This document shows, one piece after another, positions 8,787 through 16,598 of a DNA stretch of 64,000 nt. The notes below the pieces were generated by a model. That model was not told where the DNA came from and did not search any database. It saw only the letters and a program-made list of their open reading frames with translations. The translations under genes and the position numbers were made by a program. This DNA is from Frankia nepalensis (GTDB lineage: Bacteria > Actinomycetota > Actinomycetes > Frankiales > Frankiaceae). Location: NCBI RefSeq assembly GCF_016786325.1, contig NZ_JADWYU010000098.1, positions 40,494 through 104,493 on the forward strand, in the 5' to 3' direction. The number at the start of each line of letters is the position of its first letter. Positions within the stretch are counted from its first letter, which is position 1.

Positions 8787-9824
8787 TCAGGAATCCCTGT
8801 CGCCTCGGTCTTCGGAGGACCGCTCTTCGACAACGTCGACGAAGACCGAGGCGACGAGGGCGACCATGCGGTCGCCGTCGTGAGTCAGTTGGCGCAGAAC
8901 CTCCCGCGCCGCGGTCCCCGGCAGCTCGACCAGCGCCTGGGTCAGGCGTATCCGCACCGCGGAGTCCGCGCCGGGCGCGGCGAGCTCGTCGACCAGCGCG
9001 CCGATGATCCGGTCCGCGCAGTCCGAGTCCAGGGACAGCGTTCCCAGGACCTCCGCCGCCTCGACGTCGCCTGCGCCCTCGACCACCATGGCGACGAGTG
9101 TCGGCACGGCGGCGGTCACGCCGTGCCTTCCCAGCGCCAGCGCGGCGTGCCGGCGCACCGTTGTGTCCGGGTCCCCGAGCGCGTCCGCGAGCACGGCGGT
9201 CGCACCCGGGGACCCGGACATCTCGGCGATCGCCAACACCGCGCGCTGCCGGATGCCGACATCCCGCGAGTGCACGCCGGCGGCCAGCGCCGCCACGCCG
9301 TCGGCGCCCGATCGGGCGAGCGCCCAGCGCAGAGCGCCCGCGACGTTGGGGTCGGACTCGGCCAGGACCGCCCTGGCCAGCAGCTCGGCGGGAACGGACA
9401 CGCCCTCGGGTCGGGCCAGGACGGCCTGCTGCCTGCGTGTGGCGCTGGTCGAGTCGAGCCCCTGGATGAGTTCGACGATACGCAGTACGCCCTGCCAGTT
9501 GGTGGGCGCCGACGCGTCGATCGCGCGGAGCCGCTCGAGCAGCTCCCGTTCCCGCTCCAAACGGTCTTCGGTCGACCGGATGAGGTCGCTGACCAGGGCG
9601 GACGGCGAGAAGGCCGGGTCCTCCAGCGCCCGCCCGACCTGCTTGAGCGAGAGCCCGAGAGACCGCAGGCTCTCCACATGGAAGATCCTCCGGACGTCCT
9701 CGGCGGAGTACTCGCGGTAGCCGCCGACGGTGCGACCGGTCGGTCGCACCAGCCCGAGGGCGTCGTAGTACCGAAGCATCCGGGTGCTCACCCCCGAGTG
9801 GCGGGCCACGTCGCCGATCAGCAA
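8787..9824 (-). CDS. MerR family regulator with C-terminal HEAT-like repeats
   Basis: Residues 1-110 form a MerR-type winged helix (LIGDVARHSGVSTRMLRYYDALGLV, then GGYREYSAEDVRRI and a coiled dimerisation helix). From about residue 130 the protein turns into HEAT-like helical repeats (VRRHAALALGRHGVTAAVPTLVAMV). The start is TTG 9824, overlapping the stop of the upstream HEAT gene, so translation is probably coupled. A MerR-type promoter precedes the two-gene operon. MerR proteins activate by twisting 19-bp-spacer promoters. The HEAT domain may bind a protein rather than a small molecule, which is inference. Confidence 0.85.
   Translation of the reverse strand: MLIGDVARHSGVSTRMLRYYDALGLVRPTGRTVGGYREYSAEDVRRIFHVESLRSLGLSLKQVGRALEDPAFSPSALVSDLIRSTEDRLERERELLERLRAIDASAPTNWQGVLRIVELIQGLDSTSATRRQQAVLARPEGVSVPAELLARAVLAESDPNVAGALRWALARSGADGVAALAAGVHSRDVGIRQRAVLAIAEMSGSPGATAVLADALGDPDTTVRRHAALALGRHGVTAAVPTLVAMVVEGAGDVEAAEVLGTLSLDSDCADRIIGALVDELAAPGADSAVRIRLTQALVELPGTAAREVLRQLTHDGDRMVALVASVFVDVVEERSSEDRGDRDS
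8799..8855. repeat. 15-bp perfect inverted repeat inside the 3' end of the MerR gene
   Basis: GTCGCCTCGGTCTTC at 8799-8813 is the exact reverse complement of 8841-8855, with a 27-nt loop. It lies in the last 70 bp of the MerR-HEAT reading frame, so the mRNA can form a strong hairpin just before the stop. It may act as a terminator or protect the 3' end. Confidence 0.7.
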
Positions 9825-10675
9825 TCCACTGCCTCCGCGGCCTCCATCGACTCGGCCGTCTCCGCGGGTTCGCCGATCTCCGCGACGCCGGCGGTCTCCG
9901 CGGTCTCGGCGGCCTCCGAAGTCTCGATGGCCTCCGAAGCCTCGGCGGCCTTCGAAGTCTCACCGACTCCCGGCGCTGCCGCGGCAGCGGCAGCGGCGGC
10001 GGCTCGTTCCGGGCCGAGCGCGATGACCCGCTTCGCCTCGTCGATGGCCGCGTCGAAACCGGCCTCCGGGTCCTGGCGGAGCAACCTGGTGGCGCGGGCG
10101 TGCGCGGCCACGGCCGGGTCGGGATCCGCCGTGGCCTTCTCCAGGGCGGGCTCGACCACGTCGCCGAGGTCGACGAGCGCGCGGCTCAGGCTCAGCCGCA
10201 CAGCGCGGTCGCCGCGGCCCAGCTGCGCAACCAGTTCGTCGGCCAGGTCCTTCTTCTCGTCCTCGGGCACGAGGGCGACCGCGAGGCGCCACGCGGTGCG
10301 CGCGACCTCGTCGTCGGCGTCACGCAGCATGTCGCGTGTGATCCAGGCCCACGCGCCCCTGTCGCCGATCTTGCTGAGCGTGTGCAACGCCTGGCTGCGA
10401 GCCTGAACGCGCGCGGAGTCGAGTTCCCGGCGGATCCGGGGCAGGGTGATCTGCGGCGAGAGGCGGGTCAGCGCCCAGGAAAGCATGTCTCGCACGAAGA
10501 AGTCCGGCTCGACCGCGCACCGCTCGACGAGCGTCTCCAGGAGGCCGGGGTCGGGGTTCGAGCCGACCGCCAGGGCCGCCTGAAGCCGGACCGATGGGTC
10601 CTTGGCGCCCAGGGCGTTGGCCACGCGGGTGTTCTGCGGGGTTCCGTCTGTCGTGTTGATCGGACCACCTCCCAC
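9818..10675 (-). CDS. HEAT repeat protein, first gene of MerR operon
   Basis: The protein is made of HEAT/armadillo-like helical pairs (SVRLQAALAVGS, EVARTAWRLAVALV, AVRLSLSRALVDLG) followed by an Ala-run and a low-complexity tail rich in EASEAAETAE near the C-terminus. Its stop overlaps the TTG start of the MerR gene. The start is uncertain. A GTG at 10696 lies upstream of the predicted transcription start. GTG 10675 could be a leaderless start. The best Shine-Dalgarno (GGGAGG, 10668-10673) is instead seven bases before an ATC codon at 10660. It is probably a scaffold or partner of the HEAT-bearing MerR regulator. Confidence 0.75.
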   Translation of the reverse strand: MGGGPINTTDGTPQNTRVANALGAKDPSVRLQAALAVGSNPDPGLLETLVERCAVEPDFFVRDMLSWALTRLSPQITLPRIRRELDSARVQARSQALHTLSKIGDRGAWAWITRDMLRDADDEVARTAWRLAVALVPEDEKKDLADELVAQLGRGDRAVRLSLSRALVDLGDVVEPALEKATADPDPAVAAHARATRLLRQDPEAGFDAAIDEAKRVIALGPERAAAAAAAAAAPGVGETSKAAEASEAIETSEAAETAETAGVAEIGEPAETAESMEAAEAVDC

Positions 10676-10679
10676 TCCC

Positions 10680-10710
10680 AGTGGAAGCCCTATCACCGTG
10701 TCAAGGTCAA
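10680..10710 (-). promoter_or_regulatory. MerR-type promoter with 19-bp spacer and dyad
   Basis: On the minus strand TTGACC (10710-10705) and TCCACT (10685-10680) are separated by exactly 19 bp, the spacer length characteristic of MerR-activated promoters. Inside lies a 19-bp imperfect dyad (10706-10688) of form CC-T--CAC-GTG--A-GG. Transcription would begin near 10673. The operon's own MerR protein is the likely regulator. Confidence 0.65.
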
Positions 10711-10831
10711 GCCCGTGACCAGCGGTTCACAAGATCGCCTGACTCGGGTGCGTCGGCATGGTGGATGACGGTATGGGACACCGCACAGGTGCCGGTGGAG
10801 CGCGGGAAGGCGGCCTCGGCGCGGGTGCCCC

Positions 10832-10877
10832 TCTCTCGCTCGAACACGGGCGACTCTCTCGCTCGAACACGGGCGAC
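10832..10877. repeat. 23-bp perfect tandem duplication
   Basis: A 23-bp unit containing CTCGCTCGAACACGGGCGAC occurs twice head to tail in the non-coding gap between the HEAT operon promoter and the deaminase gene. It is probably a replication-slippage product. Confidence 0.85.
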
Positions 10878-10937
10878 GCGACCTGATGCTCAATGTCGGG
10901 TGGGGCTTCGTGAGCTTCCGATCATGCCGCCCGGGTT

Positions 10938-11423
10938 CTACCGGAGGTGGGGGAAACGGGCGCGGTGCAGGCTCCGGACGATCTCGGTGAAACTCTCCAC
11001 GGGGCCTTCCACGACGGCCCCTGGCACGACCCGCGAGATTGGTAGCGCCGCGACCGGCGCCGGTGGAACTCCCCATTCTTCGAGCCACGAGACCAGCTGG
11101 CCGCTGGACGCCGCGTAGACGATGCGCCCCAGGCCAACCCAGCCGTGGCTCGCGGCGCACATGGGGCAGTGCTCGCCGGATGTGTACACGGTCGCCGCCG
11201 CTCGTTCGTCCGGCGTCAGGTTCTCGGCGGACCACCGGGAGATCTCGAACTCGGGGTGGCGCGTGGCGTCCCCGTCCTTGACCCGGTTCCGGTCCTCGAA
11301 CAGGACCGCGTCATCGCCTGACACGAGCACGGAGCCGAATGGCTCGTCACCATCCTCCAGCGCCTCGCGCGCCAGTTCGACACACCGTTGAAGGTGAACA
11401 AGATCGGCCGCGGTGATGGTCAT
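10938..11423 (-). CDS. Nucleoside/guanine deaminase-like zinc enzyme (CDA superfamily)
   Basis: The 161-residue protein carries the cytidine-deaminase-fold zinc motifs: HPEFEI (the HxE motif with Pro in place of the usual Ala) and GEHCPMCAASHGW (the CxxC). The fold opens with LARRAL-like helix REALEDGDEPFGSVLV. Enzymes with this layout deaminate guanine, other nucleobases or nucleosides in the cytosol. The HPE form and CPMC spacing suit the free-base/nucleoside branch better than tRNA adenosine deaminase. It stands alone, minus strand, with GTG/ATG start at 11423. The substrate is not decided by the sequence. Confidence 0.82.
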   Translation of the reverse strand: MTITAADLVHLQRCVELAREALEDGDEPFGSVLVSGDDAVLFEDRNRVKDGDATRHPEFEISRWSAENLTPDERAAATVYTSGEHCPMCAASHGWVGLGRIVYAASSGQLVSWLEEWGVPPAPVAALPISRVVPGAVVEGPVESFTEIVRSLHRARFPHLR

Positions 11424-11537
11424 CCACTGATCTTCCCGCCTCGCCTCGCCTGGCCTGTCATGACCCGCCCGGCCACCACGTCGCTCCTGATCGATCTCCG
11501 GCGAGACAAGGGCTCCCGGTCAGGCGGCGCGCCGTCG

Positions 11538-12005
11538 TCAGGGGCGGTTGAACGCCCACGCGACGAGCAGGGCCAGACCCGTGGCGACCAGCACCAGCGC
11601 CACCCCGCCGAGAAAGAAGAACCCGACCGTCTTCAGCAGCGCCACCGCGACCGGGACGGTGGCGGCTAGAACGAGGAAGCCCCGGGCGGTGACCGGAGCC
11701 CGCAGCAGCGTCAGCCACGTCCTCGACGCGCCGTATCCTTCCTCGCTCAGGTCCGCCAGCGCGGCCGGGACCAGCCGCAGCGTCCCCCAGGACAGCGCGG
11801 CGAACGCGACGGACAGCCCGAGGGCGTATAGGAAACCGATGGCGCCGCCGAACGCGTCGAACGACGCGCCGGCCCCGATCGCGGTACAGACGAACGCGAG
11901 GTACCAGGGCACGGTGCGGTCCTGTCGGGCCTGGACGGCCAGCCGGCGGGCCTGCGCCATCCGCTCGGCGCGCCGACCGCCTCCCGCGGAATCCATGACG
12001 TCCAT
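11538..12005 (-). CDS. Small membrane protein of unknown function
   Basis: From ATG 12005 this is a 155-residue protein. A basic N-terminal cytosolic stretch (RRAERMAQARRLAVQARQDR) is followed by four hydrophobic helices, grouped as two pairs separated by a short charged loop (LSEEGYGASRTW). ATG 12005 is preceded by AAGGGG; a longer frame from 12056 is possible but lacks a ribosome site. No family was recognised. Neighbours give no functional hint. Confidence 0.6.
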   Translation of the reverse strand: MDVMDSAGGGRRAERMAQARRLAVQARQDRTVPWYLAFVCTAIGAGASFDAFGGAIGFLYALGLSVAFAALSWGTLRLVPAALADLSEEGYGASRTWLTLLRAPVTARGFLVLAATVPVAVALLKTVGFFFLGGVALVLVATGLALLVAWAFNRP

Positions 12006-12140
12006 CGCAGACCCCTTCCCTCCACGCTCGTGAACCCTCGGATACTCGACGTCCATCGTCTCGCCCCGGATCCGGGAACGCAGGACATCGCCGGATTCGA
12101 CGGGCCATCAGGCCCGCCGAGGGTCCGGTCTTGGGATGAC

Positions 12141-12473
12141 TTACCGGCCGAGTTGCCGGTTGAGCTCCTCAAGCATGTCAATGATTTCCAGTCTGCTGGT
12201 GCCGGCTGGCGTGATCCGCGTCGTGCCGTAGGCGAGCTCGGCCAAAGCCGAGCGCGCGGCGGCAAGCTCGGCCGCGGTGACGTCCAGTTGGTACCAGGAG
12301 GCGTTGGTCGCCGGGACGGCCTCGTCACGCAGCCGCACGGCGACGGCCCGCGCCGTCTCGGCGCCCACGCCCGTCCGGATCCTCCACTCGTCGTCTCCAA
12401 GGTCGTCCAGGGCAATGTCGACGGCGCGCGAGAATGGGTCCGTGTCCGATCTGGCCTGGGACGACGTGCGCAT
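12141..12473 (-). CDS. Small protein of unknown function with duplicated C-terminal segment
   Basis: The frame contains RTSSQARSDTDPFSRAVDIALDDL at the N-terminus and ends with ELAYGTTRITPAGT and EELNRQLGR. The last 33 codons (12142-12240) are 91% identical in DNA to 28990-29088. The start is weakly supported: ATG 12473 overlaps the divergent gene by 32 bp and its only purine-rich tract touches the ATG. No known domain was recognised. It may be about 110 residues, or shorter if another start is used. Confidence 0.45.
   Translation of the reverse strand: MRTSSQARSDTDPFSRAVDIALDDLGDDEWRIRTGVGAETARAVAVRLRDEAVPATNASWYQLDVTAAELAAARSALAELAYGTTRITPAGTSRLEIIDMLEELNRQLGR
12142..12240. repeat. 99-bp dispersed repeat, copy 1 (copy 2 at 28990-29088)
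   Basis: The segment matches 28990-29088 in the same orientation at 90 of 99 positions. Most differences are at third codon positions of the minus-strand frame, which points to past selection as coding sequence in both copies. Here it is the in-frame C-terminus of a small gene. Confidence 0.85.
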
Positions 12474-12939
12474 CCTCTTTGATCCTGAACTGAATGGGAC
12501 CTTGCCCGATGTGGCCATCGACCCGGCCGGCGTGGACGACTGGCAGGCGATCTTCGACCTGATCCGGGCTCGGAACTGGGTTTGCGAATACACGGAGGGC
12601 TCCGCGGCGCTCGCCCTGCCCTCCGCCGGGGAGATCTTCACTCGGCACGGGCGGGAGTCCGTTCTGTTGAAGATGTGGCCGACCCCGGATGTCCAGGTGA
12701 ACTTCTGGCCGATGAGCGCGGACCGTGTCGATTTCGATGTCGACCTTCGAGAGCTGCAGGGCCAGGACCGCTTGGACGATCTGTGCGAGCTGCTGCGAGT
12801 ACTCGGGCGCCTGCTGGGCAAGCCGGTAGTGATGACGGCGGAAGGTAACTACCAGGACCGGCTACTCGGATACGACGTCGAAGCGGATCGGGTTGTTCTG
12901 CTGGTTGATCCGACCGCCGGCTTCGCCCCTCGGCCGTAG
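12442..12939 (+). CDS. Hypothetical protein
   Basis: GTG 12442 opens a 165-residue acidic protein: DDVRILFDPELNGTLPDVAIDPAG, WQAIFDLIRARNW, and VNFWPMSADRVDFDVDLRELQGQDRLDDLCELLRVLGRLLGKPV. The mixed strand-helix pattern and composition look like a small cytosolic alpha/beta protein. I recognise no family. It is divergent from, and slightly overlaps, the small gene at 12141-12473. Codon use is typical of the genome. An immunity-type protein is conceivable but not shown. Confidence 0.6.
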   Translation: MSDLAWDDVRILFDPELNGTLPDVAIDPAGVDDWQAIFDLIRARNWVCEYTEGSAALALPSAGEIFTRHGRESVLLKMWPTPDVQVNFWPMSADRVDFDVDLRELQGQDRLDDLCELLRVLGRLLGKPVVMTAEGNYQDRLLGYDVEADRVVLLVDPTAGFAPRP

Positions 12940-13061
12940 GCGGCCCGGCAGCCTGGTCAAGGCATGCGGCTGCCAGCGTGGCTGCCAGAAACGATCAAAG
13001 GCCAACGGAGCTGATCAACATCAGCCCTGTTGACCTGCAAGAACTACACAGTGCAAGCGTT

Positions 13062-13101
13062 GGGCGGGTGGGGCTCGAACCCACGACCGGAGGATTATGA
13101 G
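13062..13101. repeat. Attachment-site-like copy of tRNA-Met 3' half
   Basis: These 40 bases are identical to 17719-17758 in the tRNA-Met gene, covering the anticodon, variable loop, T-arm and most of the acceptor strand. To the right the match breaks down into a few tRNA-like scraps (CCGGCTTAGC against CCGGCTGAGC), so it may be a decayed full copy. From 13102 to 13358 I see no gene. Confidence 0.8.
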
Positions 13102-13358
13102 GACTATCCGGCTTAGCGGTGTGCTGAGCTGCATAGATACACCTCATACGCCACCGTGCGTCGTCGAATACTCCGCTGTACGCAGCCCCGGCGTGGGCGT
13201 CCAGAGGTGTCGGACATCACGTCGCGCATCCGGGCGTTAGACCTGATCCGCCGAAGGGTCATCAGACGGTCCTGTTTGGGATCGACCTCGGTTCCGAGGA
13301 CGTGAGCGCGCCTGGTTCTGCGCCCGAGGTTCTGTACCTCCCGGCTTGGTGTCCCTGC

Positions 13359-13784
13359 CTACAGATGGGAGGTCCAAGGGTTGACGAGTGGGACCCGCAT
13401 GGGCGCGAAGTCGGACTCGTTGCGGGTGACAAGCGTGAGGCTGTGGACCTGGGCTGTGGCGGCGATGAGCGCGTCGTGGGCTGGGCGTCGGTCGGGCACG
13501 TGGAGTCGTGCTGCCGAGTCGGCGACGGCTTGGTCGACGTCGAGCAGGCGGCCCGAGTATGCCGGGAGCACGTTCTGATCGAGCCATGAGTCCAGGATGG
13601 CTGCCTGTTGCGCGTCGTGCCGTCGTTTGTTCTCGATGCCTGCGCGCAGCTCCAGCAGGGTGATGACGGAGAGGTAGGTGTCTGATGGCGACAGGGTGTC
13701 GGCCCAGGCGTTGAATCGGTCATCTCTGCGTTTCGCGGGCTTGCGGAGCTCGGAGATGACGTTGGTGTCGAGTAGGAAGGTCAT
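13359..13784 (-). CDS. vapC: PIN-domain toxin, VapC/FitB type
   Basis: The 141-residue PIN domain begins FLLDTNVISELRKP with the first catalytic Asp. It has the ITLLELRAGIE block with the conserved Glu, HDALIAATAQ with the third acidic residue, and LVTRNESDFAPM near the end. VapC-type toxins are Mg-dependent ribonucleases, often cutting tRNA, held in check by the partner antitoxin. The ATG at 13784 overlaps the antitoxin stop by four bases (ATGA), indicating coupled translation. The gene may stabilise the island. Confidence 0.88.
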   Translation of the reverse strand: MTFLLDTNVISELRKPAKRRDDRFNAWADTLSPSDTYLSVITLLELRAGIENKRRHDAQQAAILDSWLDQNVLPAYSGRLLDVDQAVADSAARLHVPDRRPAHDALIAATAQVHSLTLVTRNESDFAPMRVPLVNPWTSHL

Positions 13785-14020
13785 AGGTCGACCTCGCGCA
13801 GGGAGTCCCGCGGACGCACCGGCTCGAAGTCGATCTCCTCGTCGAGGACGAACGCATCCCCCAGGCTGCCTGCACTGCCCGTGAGCCGCTGGTAGTCGGC
13901 GAACGACAGCAGCACGTGCGAGGGTCGTCCGTGGTCTGTGATGATCACAGGGCCGCTGGCGGCAGCTCGTTTGACCGCGCTCACGTCCCGGTTGAACTCT
14001 CGCGACGAGACCATGGTCAT
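13781..14020 (-). CDS. vapB: Phd/YefM-type antitoxin
   Basis: The small acidic protein (79 residues) opens MTMVSSREFNRDVSAVKRAAASGPVIITDHGRPSHVLLSFADYQRL, the Phd/YefM DNA-binding fold. A C-terminal acidic tail (FVLDEEIDFEPVRP) is suited to wrap the toxin. ATG 14020 was chosen because GGGGAGG lies eight bases upstream; the frame extends to 14029 without a better start. A perfect 16-bp palindrome just upstream is the probable autoregulatory operator. The pairing of a Phd-type antitoxin with a FitB-like PIN toxin is common. Confidence 0.87.
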   Translation of the reverse strand: MTMVSSREFNRDVSAVKRAAASGPVIITDHGRPSHVLLSFADYQRLTGSAGSLGDAFVLDEEIDFEPVRPRDSLREVDL

Positions 14021-14036
14021 CGCGACCACCTCCCCG

Positions 14037-14052
14037 GTAGGTACGTACCTAC
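14037..14052. promoter_or_regulatory. 16-bp perfect palindrome, toxin-antitoxin operator
   Basis: GTAGGTACGTACCTAC reads the same on both strands and ends 17 bases before the antitoxin ATG. Antitoxins of this type repress their own operon from such sites, so autoregulation is the simplest reading. Confidence 0.75.
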
Positions 14053-14285
14053 ACTACCCGCTGCGAGGTGTCCCGCTTCGGTCGTCCGTGGAGATCGCCT
14101 CCAACGCCCCGACCGCGACGACTGTGACCTCAGGCCATAGGCGCGACCCAGACGGCAGCCTTGCTACAGATCGGGTGGCTGTCGTCCGCAGCGTGCCCTC
14201 CAGAGGGCAACTGACGGCACGGCTCAACCACGAGGAGGTCGCACAGACAGTTGCCCGGTTGATCGAGATCCGTCGATGGCACTTC

Positions 14286-16598
14286 TCACCCGTTCTGCCC
14301 TACGCCGGACGACAACAGGTATCGGGCACGCGTCGCGAACAGCGTGTCGTCCGTTCGTTCCACGCGCCAGAACCGCCAGTCGCCCGGGTTGGGCGCTCCG
14401 GTGGCGGCCTTGGCCGCGGCGCTCAGCGAGCGATGGATCTTGCCGGAAGCCGTGCGAATCCGGCCGTCGGCTGTCAGCGTCGCAGGGAACATCTGACCGT
14501 CGCGACGCCCAACGAGCCGTTCGTCGGCGCGCAGGAGGCCAGCGTCGATCAGTTCCTTCAGCGTCACGTTGTACCGCTGCCGCCGCCGGGGCGCATCGTC
14601 GTCAACATCGCGCCCGCCATCACCGCGATCATTGCCGACCGCCGTGACGGGCGATCGGGTGCTGGACGAGAGGGGCAGACCGAGTGACTCCGGCGACCAG
14701 ATCCGTTCGGCCATCGCCCGATACAACCGGCCGCGGGCATTGACGACCGCCTCTGGGGGGTCGCCGACATCGTAGGGCCGAAACAGCTCGGTCAGCCCCT
14801 GCTCTGCGATGAAGGTGCTGAAGCGTTTGTGTCCGCGGCTCCGGTAGATGTCCGGGTGCAACGAACCAGCCAAAACATTGGACCGAAGGTACGACGCGAG
14901 CTTTCTTTCCAGCGGCAGGCCACCGACGCTGGCGTTGTCCGACCCGTCGAGCAGGACAAGGCCACCAAGCCGTGACCGCATGCGCTCGAAGTCCGTGGCG
15001 GACGTTGCCTGCGCCGCGTAGGTGCCGGCGCCGCTGCTCTTCGTGAACAAGTGTTCAACCTCGAAAGGCCGTCGACCTTGCGCCACCGCCAGCAGGTGCT
15101 CCACGTTCTCGCTATGGCCGGTACCTCCCGCCAGCCACACGGTGAGTCTGGCGAGGAGATACAGCACGAAAGACCGGTTCCCGCCCTGCAGGTAACGTAG
15201 CTCGGGCATTTCGACGAGATGGACGTACCAGCCGGCTGCTGCCTCGCCGAGCACATGGCCCAACTCATCAGCGGTGCGGGTCATCCGTACTCGGCCGAGC
15301 AGCGCCGACACCAGTTCGTCGAGCTCGCTCGGGCCGTAGGGCAGCTGCCGGACCCCGCGGGTGACGACGAATAAGTCAAGGAACCGGGCCACCAGCTCGG
15401 CCTTACGAAGTACGGATGGCTCCGGCTCGTTCGGCTCGGCGGCGGCTAACGCAAGGTCGAACTGGCGCGGTATCCGGTGATAGGTATTATACCAGATCGC
15501 TTCCTGGCCCGGACGGAGCTGGCTCGTCGCCTCCAGCATCGCCACATAGGGCCGCGAAAGCGGCTCGAAGACATCGGTGAAAAGCCTGACCCGTCCGTCC
15601 CTCTTCCGGTTCTGACCGATAGTTTCGGCATTTTCGTGGAGCCATTCGTGTGGAGCGCTCTCCAGCAGCTGGCTGGCATCGGCGGCGGGAGTTACGTACT
15701 TGGCGCGCACCACCGCGCGCACGAACTCCAGCGGGGCGTCCCGGTCCGGGCCGTGCAGCTTGTCAACCATATGCTGCCACCGCAGGTCGAGCTGGTAAGG
15801 ATCGCCGGGCGCGTCGGCGAGCAGGTAGTTCTTCAGCAGGTCCAGCGGGGCGAGATGTTTGCCGCGGTCATTCATCGCGGAGAACATCTCCTTGCCGCGG
15901 GTGGCGTCGCCGGCGTCGAGCTCGACGAGCGAGACCCGGTCGAGAAGCCAGCGGGCGAAGTACGGAAGCGCGTCCTGCTTCAGGTCCTCCGGCCAGCGAG
16001 TAAGCAGATGCTCCGCGGCCTCGTGCAGCCGCCGCACATCGGCGGGCACACCGTCGCTGGTAAAAGGGCGGTCGTTGGCGAGCTGGTCAAAGAACTCTGC
16101 ATACCGGTCGACGCGGACGGCGAAGTGCTGGCCGCCATGGTCCTCGCCGCGCATAAGCAAGCGAACCGCCGCATGTAGGTGTCCAGCGTCGTGCCGGTAC
16201 TCAGTCAGAGTGCCCAGCCTGATCAGCATCAGCAGTAGCGTGATGACCCGCTGCTGACCGTCAGCAAGATATATCCGCCCATTCTGGCGATAGATAATAA
16301 TGGAGCCGAGAAAATAGGGATCGTAAAGCTTGGTATCCTCCTCCAGATGTGTCTCGTACCACTGTGCGGTGAACTTCGCCGCCAGATCGTCGACCAGTTT
16401 CTCGACCTGTACGATTTCCCAGGCGTAATCACGTTGGAAGGAGTCGAGATAGTAGGTCCTGCCGTCGAATAGCTTCCGGACCGTCAGCACTGCGGGCTCT
16501 ACCAGCGGTTTTGCGACCGCAGGTAGGCGTGCCATTCTCGGCACCGGCCTCCGGCTCGGTGGTCTCGTCGTGGCCACGGTGGCTCTTTCCGCCGTCAA
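14286..16598 (-). CDS. GmrSD-like DUF262-DUF1524 nuclease fused to C-terminal RAMA domain
   Basis: The 770-residue protein has DUF262 landmarks: FQRDYAWE (54-61), FLGSIIIY, and the ADGQQRVITL motif (112-121) of the GmrS NTP-binding/ParB-like site. A long helical middle leads to a DUF1524 HNH-type domain: VEHL with His516, then LGGLVLLDGSDNASVGGLPLERKLASY. The C-terminus (about 673-760) matches a RAMA-type module: VTLKELIDAGLLRADE, DGRIRTASG, SLSAAAKAATG, WRFWRV. GmrSD enzymes cut DNA with modified bases, and RAMA modules accompany restriction and methylation proteins. The TTG start overlaps the upstream stop (TTGA), so the genes are coupled. ATG 16535 is an alternative start. The architecture is seen; the role in defence is inferred. 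Confidence 0.85.
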   Translation of the reverse strand: MTAERATVATTRPPSRRPVPRMARLPAVAKPLVEPAVLTVRKLFDGRTYYLDSFQRDYAWEIVQVEKLVDDLAAKFTAQWYETHLEEDTKLYDPYFLGSIIIYRQNGRIYLADGQQRVITLLLMLIRLGTLTEYRHDAGHLHAAVRLLMRGEDHGGQHFAVRVDRYAEFFDQLANDRPFTSDGVPADVRRLHEAAEHLLTRWPEDLKQDALPYFARWLLDRVSLVELDAGDATRGKEMFSAMNDRGKHLAPLDLLKNYLLADAPGDPYQLDLRWQHMVDKLHGPDRDAPLEFVRAVVRAKYVTPAADASQLLESAPHEWLHENAETIGQNRKRDGRVRLFTDVFEPLSRPYVAMLEATSQLRPGQEAIWYNTYHRIPRQFDLALAAAEPNEPEPSVLRKAELVARFLDLFVVTRGVRQLPYGPSELDELVSALLGRVRMTRTADELGHVLGEAAAGWYVHLVEMPELRYLQGGNRSFVLYLLARLTVWLAGGTGHSENVEHLLAVAQGRRPFEVEHLFTKSSGAGTYAAQATSATDFERMRSRLGGLVLLDGSDNASVGGLPLERKLASYLRSNVLAGSLHPDIYRSRGHKRFSTFIAEQGLTELFRPYDVGDPPEAVVNARGRLYRAMAERIWSPESLGLPLSSSTRSPVTAVGNDRGDGGRDVDDDAPRRRQRYNVTLKELIDAGLLRADERLVGRRDGQMFPATLTADGRIRTASGKIHRSLSAAAKAATGAPNPGDWRFWRVERTDDTLFATRARYLLSSGVGQNG

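Noticed and set aside
12735-12753. Match-like sequence to the 19-bp regulon core (TCGATTTCGATGTCGACCT)
   Set aside because: It lies inside a coding gene where it encodes VDFDVDL, and it deviates at key positions; taken as coincidence.
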